In this document: in pieces, positions 1-7,737 of the stretch
Numbering within the stretch: position 1 is the stretch's first letter
Layout: each line of letters starts with the position of its first letter
Assembly: GCA_934661165.1 (NCBI GenBank)
Contig: CAKUJB010000010.1
Coordinates: forward strand, 1-30,438
Length of the DNA: 30,438 bases
Source of the DNA: an uncultured Microbacteriaceae bacterium
Lineage (GTDB): Bacteria > Actinomycetota > Actinomycetes > Actinomycetales > Microbacteriaceae
Direction of reading: 5' to 3'
The notes under the pieces: model-generated
Told to the model about the DNA's origin: nothing
Database searches by the model: none
Seen by the model: the letters and a program-made list of their open reading frames with translations, nothing else
Program-made: the position numbers and the translations under genes

Positions 1-1088
1 CGCTCGGCAAGACGGCGACGCCCGAGTTCGGGACGCCCGCGTACACCGAGCCGCTCGCGGGCGTGCCCGCGCGCACGCCGTGGGATCTCACGCGCGGGGC
101 AGGCGGCTCCTCGGGCGGCGCGGCCGCGGCCGTCGCCGCGGGGCTGCTGCCCTTTGCGCCCGGCTCCGATGGCGGGGGCTCGATCCGCATTCCTGCCGCC
201 GCGTGCGGGCTCGTCGGCCTGAAGCCCTCGCGCGGGCGAGTGCCCTCGGCCGCGGGATTCGACTTCCCGGGCGGGCTCGTCACGGGCGGGCCGCTCGCGC
301 GCAACGTCGCCGATGCCGCGCTCCTGCTCGAGGCCATGGCGCCCGCGGGTGCCGCGCCGACCTGGGCGACCGCGCCCCCCGGCGACGGGCCGTTCCTCGC
401 GGCGGCGAGCCGACGAGAGCCGGGCGCGCCGCTGCGGATCGGGGTGACGACCGTCTCGCCGTGGTCGTCCTGGTACGACATCACCGTCTCGCCCGAGGCG
501 CGCGCGGCGCTCGACGTCGCGATCGCCGAGCTCGGCGGCCTCGGGCACCATGTCGAGGAGCTCGACTGGGCCCCCGGCCCCGAGTATCCGGACCACTTCC
601 GCGTCATCTGGCAGGCGGGGCCCGCCTCGCTGCCGATCCCCGACGAGGCCGTCGGCCTGCTCGAGCCGCTCACTGCGTGGCTCCGCGGCGAGGGTCGGCG
701 ACGGCACGCGGGAGAGCTCGCGGCGGCGATCGGCTGGCTCGCCCGCTTCGAGCGGGACACGATCGCCGCATTCGCCGGCTACGACGCCGTCCTCACGCCG
801 ACGCTCGCCGTGCCGCCGCCGCTCGTCGGCCACTACGACGCCGAGGACGGCGAGCGGAACTTCGAGCAGCAGTGCCAGGTGACCCCGTGGACGAGCTTCG
901 TCAATGTGACGGGCCTGCCGGCGATCCAGCTGCCCGTCCACTGGACCGAGGCGACCGACTCGCGGCCCGAGCTGCCGATGGGTGTGCAGCTCATCGGCCG
1001 GCCTGGCGCCGAGACGACGCTGCTCGGGCTCGGGGCGCAGCTCGAGGGCGTCCTGCGGTGGGATCTGAGGCGGCCGCCGGGCTGGTGA
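1..1088 (+). CDS. Amidase signature family protein, 5'-truncated by the window edge
   Basis: The reading frame is open from base 3 and begins LGKTATPEFG, which aligns with the region just after the catalytic lysine of GatA-type amidases, so the N-terminal part with that lysine lies outside the window. Two of the three Ser-Ser-Lys residues are visible: the glycine/serine-rich GGSSGG segment (bases about 105-122) and the nucleophile in GSDGGGSIRIPA (about 163-198). Enzymes of this family hydrolyse carboxamides. The substrate cannot be told, and it is not the tRNA amidotransferase, because a proper gatA lies at 12856. Followed after 49 bases by an iron-regulated gene with its own promoter. Confidence 0.9.
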   Translation, partial: LGKTATPEFGTPAYTEPLAGVPARTPWDLTRGAGGSSGGAAAAVAAGLLPFAPGSDGGGSIRIPAAACGLVGLKPSRGRVPSAAGFDFPGGLVTGGPLARNVADAALLLEAMAPAGAAPTWATAPPGDGPFLAAASRREPGAPLRIGVTTVSPWSSWYDITVSPEARAALDVAIAELGGLGHHVEELDWAPGPEYPDHFRVIWQAGPASLPIPDEAVGLLEPLTAWLRGEGRRRHAGELAAAIGWLARFERDTIAAFAGYDAVLTPTLAVPPPLVGHYDAEDGERNFEQQCQVTPWTSFVNVTGLPAIQLPVHWTEATDSRPELPMGVQLIGRPGAETTLLGLGAQLEGVLRWDLRRPPGW

Positions 1089-1106
1089 CGAACTCGGCCT
1101 TGCGTG

Positions 1107-1125
1107 AAAGGTAAGGCTTGCCTAA
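1107..1125 (+). promoter_or_regulatory. Iron box (DtxR/IdeR-type operator)
   Basis: AAAGGTAAGGCTTGCCTAA matches the IdeR/DtxR consensus TTAGGTTAGGCTAACCTAA at 14 of 19 positions, including the AGG and CCTAA ends. It overlaps the likely -10 element TAAACT (1123-1128), so a bound repressor would block initiation of the SIP-domain gene at 1138. A second, better box precedes the other SIP gene (11628-11646). Confidence 0.8.
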
Positions 1126-1137
1126 ACTTAGTGGGCC

Positions 1138-1485
1138 ATGTTCGATCAGCAGCTCCCGAGTGCCGTCGCCTGGGCCCCCGAGGATGCCGAGCGCATCCTC
1201 CTCGCCGCCCATGAGGACGAAGTCGCCACCGTGCGGCTCCTGCTGGCGACCCTCGACGCGAAGGCGCGGGGCACCGTCTTCATCGAGGTCGGCACCGCCG
1301 CGGACATCGTCGAGCTCGCGGCCCCGCCGCGCTTCGAGGTCCGGTTCCTCTTGCGCGACCACGGCCAGGAGCTCGGCCGCGCCGTCGACGCGTGGTGCGA
1401 GGAGTGGCTCACCTATGGCGAATGCCCCGCGGTCTACGCCTGGGTCGCCGGACGCGGCCCCGCGCGCGTGCTCACCGCGGACTGA
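1138..1485 (+). CDS. Stand-alone SIP (siderophore-interacting protein) C-terminal-domain protein
   Basis: 115 residues. The sequence resembles the C-terminal NAD(P)H-binding half of siderophore-interacting ferric reductases: a strand of type GTVFIEVGTAADI, a basic/hydrophobic strand EVRFLLRDHG, and the YAWVAG element near the end (compare the VWVAGE motif of the family). The FAD-binding half is absent, so it cannot be a complete flavin reductase; it may assist one or bind nucleotide alone. ATG at 1138 lies 10 bases after a TAAACT -10 element, giving a nearly leaderless mRNA. The upstream iron box implies expression under iron starvation. The complete homologue is at 11692. Confidence 0.75.
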   Translation: MFDQQLPSAVAWAPEDAERILLAAHEDEVATVRLLLATLDAKARGTVFIEVGTAADIVELAAPPRFEVRFLLRDHGQELGRAVDAWCEEWLTYGECPAVYAWVAGRGPARVLTAD

Positions 1486-1520
1486 CCGGCGCGCCCCGCG
1501 CATTCCTCACGCACGACGCG

Positions 1521-1958
1521 TCAGCGACGCGGGAGGTAGCCGCCGTCGACGAGGCCGGCCTCGATCTCGAAGCGGTTGGTGAGCGGATCGCGTCCCGCCG
1601 CGAGATACAGCGGGATGAATGCGAGCCCGTACCGCCGCCACTGGCGCCGATGCACGCGCTCATGCCGGAGCACCTCCGGGGTGAGTCGCAGGTCCGGCGA
1701 GGTGAGCAGCACCCCGCCGATGACCGTGCCGCCGCGCCCGAAGGCCCACGACGGCAGCCGGTCCGCGACGACGAGCCCGCCCTCCCGGCGGAGCCGGTCG
1801 CGGAGCGGGCCGCGTCCGGCGAGGAGCCCCCACAGGCCGCCGAGCGCGGTGGCCGCCCAGAAGCCCGGCACCGCGACGACCGGGTCGATCGCGACGCGGA
1901 TCGCGCCGCGGCGCACCGAGCGCATGAGGCGGCGCGGGGTCGGTCGCGGTCGGGACAT
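1521..1958 (-). CDS. Hypothetical HExxH-motif protein
   Basis: 145 residues from ATG 1958. That start is preferred over GTG 1964 because TAGCCT (1970-1965) sits exactly 6 bases upstream, the leaderless pattern seen across the window. A hydrophobic segment lies at about residues 26-48. The motif HERVH (residues 99-103) is a zinc-type HExxH, followed by a hydrophobic stretch (GLAFIPLYLA) and a conserved-looking NRFEIEAG end in which E131 or E133 could be a further metal ligand. It may be a small membrane-associated metalloprotein; catalytic activity is not shown. Convergent with the SIP-domain gene. Confidence 0.7.
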   Translation of the reverse strand: MSRPRPTPRRLMRSVRRGAIRVAIDPVVAVPGFWAATALGGLWGLLAGRGPLRDRLRREGGLVVADRLPSWAFGRGGTVIGGVLLTSPDLRLTPEVLRHERVHRRQWRRYGLAFIPLYLAAGRDPLTNRFEIEAGLVDGGYLPRR

Positions 1959-2006
1959 GGTCACAGGCTAAGGCGCATGCGGCAGCTGGGGGCTCGGCGC
2001 GGTCGC

Positions 2007-2076
2007 GTGCTGGGATTCCGGCCGGGTGCTGTGCATCTCCCGCAGAATCCCAGCACCCGGGCAGGATCCCAGCACC
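2007..2076. repeat. Competing inverted repeats, pckG 3' region
   Basis: GTGCTGGGATTC (2007-2018) is perfectly complementary to GAATCCCAGCAC (2045-2056). CCGGGTGCTG (2022-2031) is perfectly complementary to CAGCACCCGG (2051-2060), which shares bases with the first right arm. A third complementary copy, ATCCCAGCAC, is at 2066-2075. The stems are mutually exclusive. Confidence 0.75.
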
Positions 2077-2110
2077 AGGTTCGACCGTGCACCCTGCCGA
2101 TGACGCACGA

Positions 2111-2136
2111 AGGCCGGGCCCCAAGGGACCCGGCCT
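2111..2136 (-). terminator. Terminator hairpin of pckG
   Basis: AGGCCGGG (2111-2118) pairs perfectly with CCCGGCCT (2129-2136) around a 10-base loop that can add further C/G pairs. It starts 18 bases beyond the pckG stop codon. There is no clear U-tract, as is common in actinobacteria. Confidence 0.65.
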
Positions 2137-2153
2137 CCGGAACACGCCTGCCG

Positions 2154-4013
2154 CTATGCGGACAGTCGGCCTTGCAGCGCCTTGACCTCGGCGGTGAGCT
2201 CCGCCGGGACCCGGTCGCCAAACTCCTGGAAGTACGCCTCGGCGCTCTTCGCATCCTCGAGGGAGCCCTCGACGTCGATGCGGAAGAGCTCCTCGAGCTG
2301 CGCCTCGGTGATGTCGAGACCCTCGAGGTTGAGCGAGCCCGCCGCGGGGATGAGGCCGATCGGCGTCTCCGTCGCGGGGACCTTGCCCTCGATGCGCTGG
2401 AACATCCACTCGAGGACGCGGGAGTTCTCGCCGAAGCCCGGCCAGAGGAACTTCCCGTCGGCGTCCTTGCGGAACCAGTTCACGTTGAAGACGCGGGGGA
2501 CGCGCCCGCCGGCCGCGCGCAGGCGCCGGCCGATCTCGAGCCAGTGCGTCCAGTGATCCGCGGCGTTGTAGCCGTAGAACGGCCGCATCGCGAACGGGTC
2601 GCGGCGCAGCCGCCCGACAGTGCCCTCGGCGGCCGCCGTGGCCTCGGAGGAGACGGTCGCACCGAGGAAGACCCCGTGCGCCCAGTCGCGTGCCTCCACC
2701 ACTAGCGGCACGGTCGTTGCACGACGGCCGCCGAAGATGATCGCGTCGATGACGACGCCTCGCGGGTCCTCCCAGTCGTCCGAGATGGACGGGGCCTGGG
2801 CCGCGGAAACCGTGAACCTCGAGTTCGGGTGCGCCGCGGGACGGCCGGAGTCCGGCGTCCAGGGCTGGCCCTGCCAGTCGGTGAGCTTAGCGGGCTTCTC
2901 CTTCGTCGCACCCTCCCACCAGACGTCGCCGTCCTCGGTGAGGGCCACATTCGTGAAGATCGTGTCGCCCGTGATCGTCTCCATCGCGACGGAGTTCGTC
3001 GACCAGCCGGTGCCGGGGGCGACGCCGAAGAAGCCGGCCTCCGGGTTGATCGCCCGGAGCAGGCCGTCCTCGCCGATGCCGAGCCACGCGATGTCGTCGC
3101 CGACCGTCTCGACCTTCCAGCCGGGGATCGTCGGCTGGAGCATCGCGAGGTTCGTCTTGCCGCACGCGCTCGGGAAGGCCGCGGCCGCGTGGTAGATCCG
3201 GCCCTCGGGCGAGGTGACCTTGATGATGAGCATGTGCTCGGCGAGCCAGCCCTCGTCGCGGGCCAGGACCGAGGCGATCCGCAGCGCGAACGACTTCTTC
3301 GCGAGCAGCGCGTTGCCGCCGTAGGCCGAGCCGTACGACCAGATCTCCCGGGTCTCGGGGAAGTGCGTGATGTACTTCGTCTCGTTGCACGGCCACGGCA
3401 CGTCCGCCTCGCCGGGGGCGAGCGGGGCGCCGACCGAGTGCACGGCCTTGACCCACGGCGTCGAGTCCTTGATCTTCGCGAGGGCCTGGTCGCCCATGCG
3501 AGTCATGATCCGCATGCTCGCGACGACGTACGGGGAGTCGGTGAGCTCGACGCCGTAGCGGCTGAGCGGGGAGCCGAGCGGGCCCATCGAGAACGGGATG
3601 ACGTACATCGTCCGGCCGCGCATGGCGCCGTCGAAGAGCTCGTCGAGCGTCTCGCGCATCTCGGCGGGCGCGACCCAGTTGTTCGTCGGGCCGGCGTCGA
3701 CCTTGCGCTCGGAGTTGATGAAGGTGCGCGCCTCGACGCGGGCGACGTCGGCGGGGTTGCTGCGCGCGAGGAATGAGCGGGGCCGCTTCTCCTCGTTGAG
3801 CCGGATGAGCGTGCCCTGGGCGACCATGAGGTCGGTGAGCGCGTCGTACTCCTCCTGCGAGCCGTCGCACCACACGACCGAGTCGGGCTTCGTCTGCTCG
3901 GCGATCGACGCGACCCAGTCGACGAGGGCCTGCGGCGTGCCGGCAGGGGCCTCGGTGCGAAAGCGGTAGTCGCCCGCGTACTGGGTCGTCGATGTCGACT
4001 CGAGAATGCTCAT
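2154..4013 (-). CDS. pckG: Phosphoenolpyruvate carboxykinase (GTP)
   Basis: 619 residues, full length for the GTP-dependent family. It interconverts oxaloacetate + GTP and phosphoenolpyruvate + GDP + CO2 in the cytoplasm, the first step of gluconeogenesis. The kinase P-loop FPSACGKTN is at residues 280-288, with the reactive cysteine of the family at 284. Other family blocks visible are YVIPFSMGPLGSPLSRYGVELTD (about 137-159, given in part), NETKYITHFPE (210-220) and the EDPRGV/FGGRR region. ATG 4013 is preceded by a strong ribosome-binding site (GGAGGGG on the minus strand), unlike most genes here. It contains no copy of the GAATGCG word (only GAATGCT at its start codon region), consistent with high codon optimisation. 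Divergent from a RamB-like regulator. Confidence 0.97.
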   Translation of the reverse strand: MSILESTSTTQYAGDYRFRTEAPAGTPQALVDWVASIAEQTKPDSVVWCDGSQEEYDALTDLMVAQGTLIRLNEEKRPRSFLARSNPADVARVEARTFINSERKVDAGPTNNWVAPAEMRETLDELFDGAMRGRTMYVIPFSMGPLGSPLSRYGVELTDSPYVVASMRIMTRMGDQALAKIKDSTPWVKAVHSVGAPLAPGEADVPWPCNETKYITHFPETREIWSYGSAYGGNALLAKKSFALRIASVLARDEGWLAEHMLIIKVTSPEGRIYHAAAAFPSACGKTNLAMLQPTIPGWKVETVGDDIAWLGIGEDGLLRAINPEAGFFGVAPGTGWSTNSVAMETITGDTIFTNVALTEDGDVWWEGATKEKPAKLTDWQGQPWTPDSGRPAAHPNSRFTVSAAQAPSISDDWEDPRGVVIDAIIFGGRRATTVPLVVEARDWAHGVFLGATVSSEATAAAEGTVGRLRRDPFAMRPFYGYNAADHWTHWLEIGRRLRAAGGRVPRVFNVNWFRKDADGKFLWPGFGENSRVLEWMFQRIEGKVPATETPIGLIPAAGSLNLEGLDITEAQLEELFRIDVEGSLEDAKSAEAYFQEFGDRVPAELTAEVKALQGRLSA

Positions 4014-4095
4014 GTCCCCTCCAGAAGAAGTGGTGGTTCCTCAATTCTGCGGGCCCGGTCCGGGGTCCCATTGACCATCTCAACAGGAAAGATTG

Positions 4096-4119
4096 TGAAT
4101 TCTTTCCATAGAATGAATT
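4096..4119. promoter_or_regulatory. AT-rich promoter and possible operator of the RamB-like gene
   Basis: TAGAAT (4109-4114) is a near-perfect -10 hexamer ending 7 bases before ATG 4122. Around it are a direct repeat TGAATT (4096-4101 and 4114-4119) and an inverted repeat ATTCT/AGAAT (4099-4103, 4110-4114). This is the most AT-rich stretch of the neighbourhood and lies between the divergent pckG and regulator genes. The operator role is inferred. Confidence 0.55.
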
Positions 4120-4121
4120 TC

Positions 4122-5561
4122 ATGCAGGATCTCGTGACGCTGGGCCAGCGCATTCGTCACTACCGGGTCGCCGCCGGACTCACGCTCGACGACGTCTCCG
4201 ACCGGGTCGGCGCGGCGAGTTCGCAGCTCTCGCTCATCGAGAACGGCAAGCGCGAGCCCCGGCTCAGCCTGCTCACCTCGCTCGCCGAGGCCTTCGGGGT
4301 GCCGCTCCAGGCGCTCCTCGACCAGCGGCCGCCGTCCGAGCGCGCGGCGCTCGAGATCGAGCTCGACCGGGCCCAGCGCGGCAGCCTGTACGCCTCGCTC
4401 GGGCTACCGCCCATCCGCGCGGGTCGATCGATGAGCGACGAGACGCTCCGATCCGTCGTCGGCCTCCACCGCGAGCTGCAGCGCCGCGCCCGCCAGGCGA
4501 TCGCGAGCCCCGAGGAGGCGCGGCGGGCGAACACGGAGCTGCGGGTGCGGATGCGCGAGCGTCAGAACCACCTGCCCGAGATCGAGGACGTCGCCGAGCG
4601 GCTCCTCGCCGAGACGGGGCACACGACCGGCGCGCTCACGCACCGCACGGTCGGGATCATGGGGGAGCGGCTCGGCTTCGAGCTCGTCCACGTCAACGAC
4701 CTGCCGCACAACGCACGCTCCGTCACCGACCTCGCGAACGGCCGGATCTACCTCCCGCCGGCATCGATCCCCGGCGGGCACGGCCTGCGCTCGCTCGCGC
4801 TGCAGGCGATGGCGCACCGCGTGCTCGGGCACGAGGAGCCGGTCGACTACGCCGACTTCCTCCGGCAGCGGCTCGAGATCAACTACTTCGCGGCGGCCGT
4901 ACTCATGCCGCGGCGGCAGGCTGTCGCATTCCTCAAGGCCGCGAAGGCCGAGCGCAACATCGCCGTCGAGGACTTCCGCGACGCGTTCGGCGTCACGCAC
5001 GAGGCGGCGGGACTCCGGCTCACGAACCTGCTCACGACGTATCTCGATCTCGAGCTGCACTTCCTCCGGGTCGGCGGCGACGGGAATGTGCAGAAGGCGT
5101 ATGAGAACGACGGGCTGCGGCTGCCGGTCGACGTAACCGGCTCGATCGAGGGGCAGTTCGTCTGCCGGCGGTGGGCGGGGCGGACGGCCTTCACGCGCGT
5201 CAACCGCACGACCGAGTTCTACCAGTACACCGACACGCCGGAGGGGACCTTCTTCGAGTCCGCGCAGACCGGCACGACGGAGTCCGAGGAGTTCTCGATC
5301 ACGATCGGCGTGCCGTTCGAGGCCTCGAAGTGGTTCCGCGGTCGCGACTCCGTCATCCGCCGGACTTCGATGTGCCCGGACGAGGCGTGCTGCAAGCGTC
5401 CCGACGAGCGGCTCACCCAGCGGTGGCGCGACAAGGCGTGGAGCTCCGCGCGATTGCACGCGCAGATCCTCGCGCCGCTGCCGCAGGGCACCTTCCCGGG
5501 TGTCGACGATCGCGAGCTCTACGAATTCCTCGATCGCCACGCCGCTCGCGCCACGGACTGA
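4122..5561 (+). CDS. RamB-like XRE-family transcriptional regulator
   Basis: 479 residues. An XRE-type helix-turn-helix occupies about residues 5-62 (GQRIRHYRVAAGLTLDDVS, SSQLSLIENGKREP). A central ImmA/IrrE-like region follows, then a C-terminal domain with a cysteine cluster (MCPDEACCKRP). This order matches the RamB/ScfR family, which controls acetate and propionate metabolism in corynebacteria and mycobacteria. The zinc motif of the central region reads AHRVLGH instead of HExxH, so peptidase activity is unlikely. ATG 4122 is chosen because TAGAAT lies 7 bases upstream; in-frame TTG 4071 and ATG 4113 overlap the promoter. Divergence from pckG suggests pckG as a target, which is inference. 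Confidence 0.85.
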   Translation: MQDLVTLGQRIRHYRVAAGLTLDDVSDRVGAASSQLSLIENGKREPRLSLLTSLAEAFGVPLQALLDQRPPSERAALEIELDRAQRGSLYASLGLPPIRAGRSMSDETLRSVVGLHRELQRRARQAIASPEEARRANTELRVRMRERQNHLPEIEDVAERLLAETGHTTGALTHRTVGIMGERLGFELVHVNDLPHNARSVTDLANGRIYLPPASIPGGHGLRSLALQAMAHRVLGHEEPVDYADFLRQRLEINYFAAAVLMPRRQAVAFLKAAKAERNIAVEDFRDAFGVTHEAAGLRLTNLLTTYLDLELHFLRVGGDGNVQKAYENDGLRLPVDVTGSIEGQFVCRRWAGRTAFTRVNRTTEFYQYTDTPEGTFFESAQTGTTESEEFSITIGVPFEASKWFRGRDSVIRRTSMCPDEACCKRPDERLTQRWRDKAWSSARLHAQILAPLPQGTFPGVDDRELYEFLDRHAARATD

Positions 5562-5655
5562 TTCCTCGGCGGTCGCGAGTCTCGGCGTGCCCTCCCGATG
5601 ATTCCGACCCGTGCGCCCGATCGCGGTGCGTGGCATCATGGCGACAGGCGGTGCA

Positions 5656-5682
5656 GACGGGGGCGCGGCACCCCGCCCCGTC
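5656..5682. repeat. Hairpin upstream of the lipoprotein gene
   Basis: GACGGGG (5656-5662) pairs with CCCCGTC (5676-5682) around a 13-base loop, about 95 bases after the RamB-like gene. It could terminate that gene or lie in the leader of the gene at 5708. Confidence 0.4.
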
Positions 5683-5707
5683 CCCCGACGGAGTGCGAGG
5701 TGAGGCG

Positions 5708-7066
5708 ATGATCCCGACCCAGGTCGCAGTGCGCGTCGGCCGACCGGTGCTGGCCGGGGCGGCCGCCCTGGTCGTGCTCGGCGTCCTCGCCGCCTGCCAG
5801 AGCGCGCCGGCCCCGTCGGTGGCGGCGAGCAGGGATCCGGTGCCGACCCCAGGTCTGGAGTCGAGCGCGCCGGCCGCCGTGCCGGACGACTACGCGGTCG
5901 ACTGGGTGGAGCACACGGTGCCCGAGTTCGTCGTCAGCGGCGCCTACTACGAAATCTTCAGCGCCGGCGGACGGTTCTGGGTCTACGACCGGGGTGAGGA
6001 GACGACGCTGCACAGCACCGACGACGGGTCGACGTGGACGACGCTGCGCCTCACGGACGTCGGCGTCCCCGCCGGAGCGCGCCTCTCCGTCGACACCAAC
6101 CGCTGCGGGGACGGCTCCCTAGTGCGGGACGTCCCGGGCGGCGTCGAGCTCGTCTACGCGAGCAGTTACAACAACTCGCATCCGCTGGGTCTGGACAGCG
6201 AGTACTTCTTCGTCGCGCTCGGCAGCGAGGTGCCGGTGGTGCGCTCCGGCACCGATGCGGGCTGGGAGTCGATGCCCACGGCGCAGAACGGCTTCGACTT
6301 CCGCACATCGTGCCTCGCCGGCGTCCATGATCTCGGCGACCGGCGCGTCGCGGTGGGCATCGGGCAGTGGTGGCGGCCTTACGACACGGGCGGGCACCAC
6401 CCGTTCGTCGCCATCGAAGGCGCCGACGGGCGCTGGGAGATCCAGCCGCTGCGCGACCAGGCGGCATCGGTGGCGCTGTCGGCCCCCATCGACGCGACCG
6501 TCGCGCTCGACGACGCGGTCCTGCTGCTGTCCGCCACGGGCGAGGGCGTCGTCGTCGAGCGCAGCGCCGACGCGGCGCATTGGGAGCGGCAGGTGCTCCC
6601 CGGGCTCGACCGAGCGGCGAATCGGGTCTGGGCGGTGCGCGGCGCGGCCGGCGCGTTCGTGATCGCGAGCGCGTACGACGGGCCCGGCGACCACGGCGAC
6701 GAGTGCTCCTTCTACAGCTGGTCGAGCCCCGATGGGGCGACCTGGAGCCCGGCGGTGCGGCTCGCCGAGCGGGCGGACGCCGATCTGCGACTGCTCGCCG
6801 CCACCGCCCATGGCGTGTACGCGGTGGTCGAGGCGATGCGCTCGCCGGCCGACGCCTCGACGACGACCGTGCTGCTGCGCTCGGACGACGCCGCGGAATT
6901 GGAGGCCACCGAGCTCACGGGGATGGATGCGATCCCATTCCTCGGCCAGGTGGTGCCGCTCGGGGACGGGCTGGTCAGCTTCAACACGTTCCCGTGGCTC
7001 TACTCCTCCGGGCTGGGCTGGGCTGGGGCGCCGGCTGAGTCCGCGCCGCTGACCCCGGCGGGTTGA
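5708..7066 (+). CDS. Secreted lipoprotein with Asp-box (BNR-like) repeats
   Basis: 452 residues. A basic N-terminus and hydrophobic segment end in the lipobox VLAAC (Cys at about residue 30), followed by a Pro/Ser/Ala-rich linker, so the mature protein is predicted to be lipid-anchored outside the membrane. Two Asp-box motifs of the form S-x-D-x-G-x-T-W are clear (STDDGSTW and SSPDGATW), with a degenerate one (RSADAAHW). These mark beta-propeller folds such as those of sialidases and BNR proteins. No catalytic arginine set of sialidases is evident, so a binding or structural propeller is more likely. ATG 5708 follows GAGG (purine-rich) and begins the signal peptide exactly. Confidence 0.8.
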   Translation: MIPTQVAVRVGRPVLAGAAALVVLGVLAACQSAPAPSVAASRDPVPTPGLESSAPAAVPDDYAVDWVEHTVPEFVVSGAYYEIFSAGGRFWVYDRGEETTLHSTDDGSTWTTLRLTDVGVPAGARLSVDTNRCGDGSLVRDVPGGVELVYASSYNNSHPLGLDSEYFFVALGSEVPVVRSGTDAGWESMPTAQNGFDFRTSCLAGVHDLGDRRVAVGIGQWWRPYDTGGHHPFVAIEGADGRWEIQPLRDQAASVALSAPIDATVALDDAVLLLSATGEGVVVERSADAAHWERQVLPGLDRAANRVWAVRGAAGAFVIASAYDGPGDHGDECSFYSWSSPDGATWSPAVRLAERADADLRLLAATAHGVYAVVEAMRSPADASTTTVLLRSDDAAELEATELTGMDAIPFLGQVVPLGDGLVSFNTFPWLYSSGLGWAGAPAESAPLTPAG

Positions 7067-7131
7067 CGGCCCGACAGGGTGACCGCCGCGGCGGCCTCGG
7101 GCATCGCGCCGAGACGTTCGGCGACGGGTGT

Positions 7132-7159
7132 TTGCGTGGGAGCTTGCACCTGTTATAGT
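7132..7159 (+). promoter_or_regulatory. Promoter of the winged-helix regulator
   Basis: TTGCGT (7132-7137) and TATAGT (7154-7159) are separated by 16 bases. The -10 hexamer lies in the spacer of the operator palindrome at 7143-7176, so regulator binding would occlude the promoter. Confidence 0.65.
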
Positions 7160-7176
7160 TCTCTGACAGGTGCAAG
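7143..7176. promoter_or_regulatory. Operator palindrome with 11-base perfect arms
   Basis: CTTGCACCTGT (7143-7153) and ACAGGTGCAAG (7166-7176) are exact reverse complements with a 12-base spacer containing the -10 hexamer. The right arm ends next to the ribosome-binding site of the regulator at 7186, which points to autoregulation. Confidence 0.75.
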
Positions 7177-7185
7177 GAGGAACGC

Positions 7186-7506
7186 ATGGGAATCGCCGAG
7201 GAGGTCGCCCGGCTCACTGCCGTCGCGAGCCCGCAGCGCTTCCGCATCCTTGCGGAGCTCGCGACCGAGCCGACGCACGTGAGCGAGCTCGCGCGCCGCG
7301 TCGGGATGTCACGGGCGCTCCTCTACATGCACTTGCAGCGACTCGAGGAGGTCGGCCTGCTGGTCGGACGCTTCGAGCTGTCCGAGGACGGCAAGGCGCT
7401 CAAGATCTTCGAGGTCGTGCCGTTCGAGATCATCGTGACCCCCGAGTCGATCCGCACGGCGGTCGCCTCGGAGCCGACCGCCGAATCAACCGAAAGTGAG
7501 CAGTGA
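7186..7506 (+). CDS. ArsR-like winged-helix transcriptional regulator
   Basis: 106 residues. Residues about 10-75 form a winged helix: helix LTAVASPQRFRILAELA, recognition region THVSELARRVGMSRALLYMHLQRLEEVGLL, and a wing with GRFELSEDGKALKIFEV. No cysteine or histidine metal site is visible, so it is not a metal sensor of the classical ArsR type. The start has a strong ribosome-binding site (AAGGAGG, 7174-7180). The promoter is embedded in a perfect inverted repeat (7143-7176). The next gene, a one-helix membrane protein, starts one base after this stop codon, so the pair forms an operon and the membrane protein may be the function controlled. Confidence 0.85.
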   Translation: MGIAEEVARLTAVASPQRFRILAELATEPTHVSELARRVGMSRALLYMHLQRLEEVGLLVGRFELSEDGKALKIFEVVPFEIIVTPESIRTAVASEPTAESTESEQ

Positions 7507-7507
7507 G

Positions 7508-7705
7508 ATGGAAGCCTTCATGCTCCCCTGGTGGGCCTGGATCGTCATCGTCGCGATCATCGCGTGGGCGGTCATCACAACCGTCGGCACGATCGTCGGG
7601 CGCCGCCGGCCCGCCGACGACGAGGTCGCCGCGATCCGCACCCGTCTCGACTCGATCGACCACCGCCTCGCGAGCGTCGAGAAGGCGATCAACGACATCC
7701 CGTGA
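7508..7705 (+). CDS. Small single-span membrane protein with C-terminal coiled coil
   Basis: 65 residues. A hydrophobic helix spans about residues 5-28 (LPWWAWIVIVAIIAWAVIT), followed by basic GRRRP and a heptad-like tail (EVAAIRTRLDSIDHRLASVEKAI) that could form a coiled coil in the cytoplasm. ATG 7508 directly follows the regulator's stop (7504-7506), implying translational coupling; an in-frame GTG at 7496 would overlap the regulator and is less likely. Function is unknown. Its fixed position behind an autoregulated winged-helix protein suggests an envelope-related response unit. Confidence 0.75.
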   Translation: MEAFMLPWWAWIVIVAIIAWAVITTVGTIVGRRRPADDEVAAIRTRLDSIDHRLASVEKAINDIP

Positions 7706-7737
7706 GCTCGAGCCTGGCCGGATGACGACCGGGGCGT

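Noticed and set aside
4071..4121. TTG 4071 or ATG 4113 as the RamB-like start
   Set aside because: Both overlap the TAGAAT promoter; ATG 4122 sits 7 bases after it and begins near the helix-turn-helix.
6051..6811. Minus-strand frames within the lipoprotein gene
   Set aside because: No domains and extreme Arg/Pro bias; shadows of the real gene.
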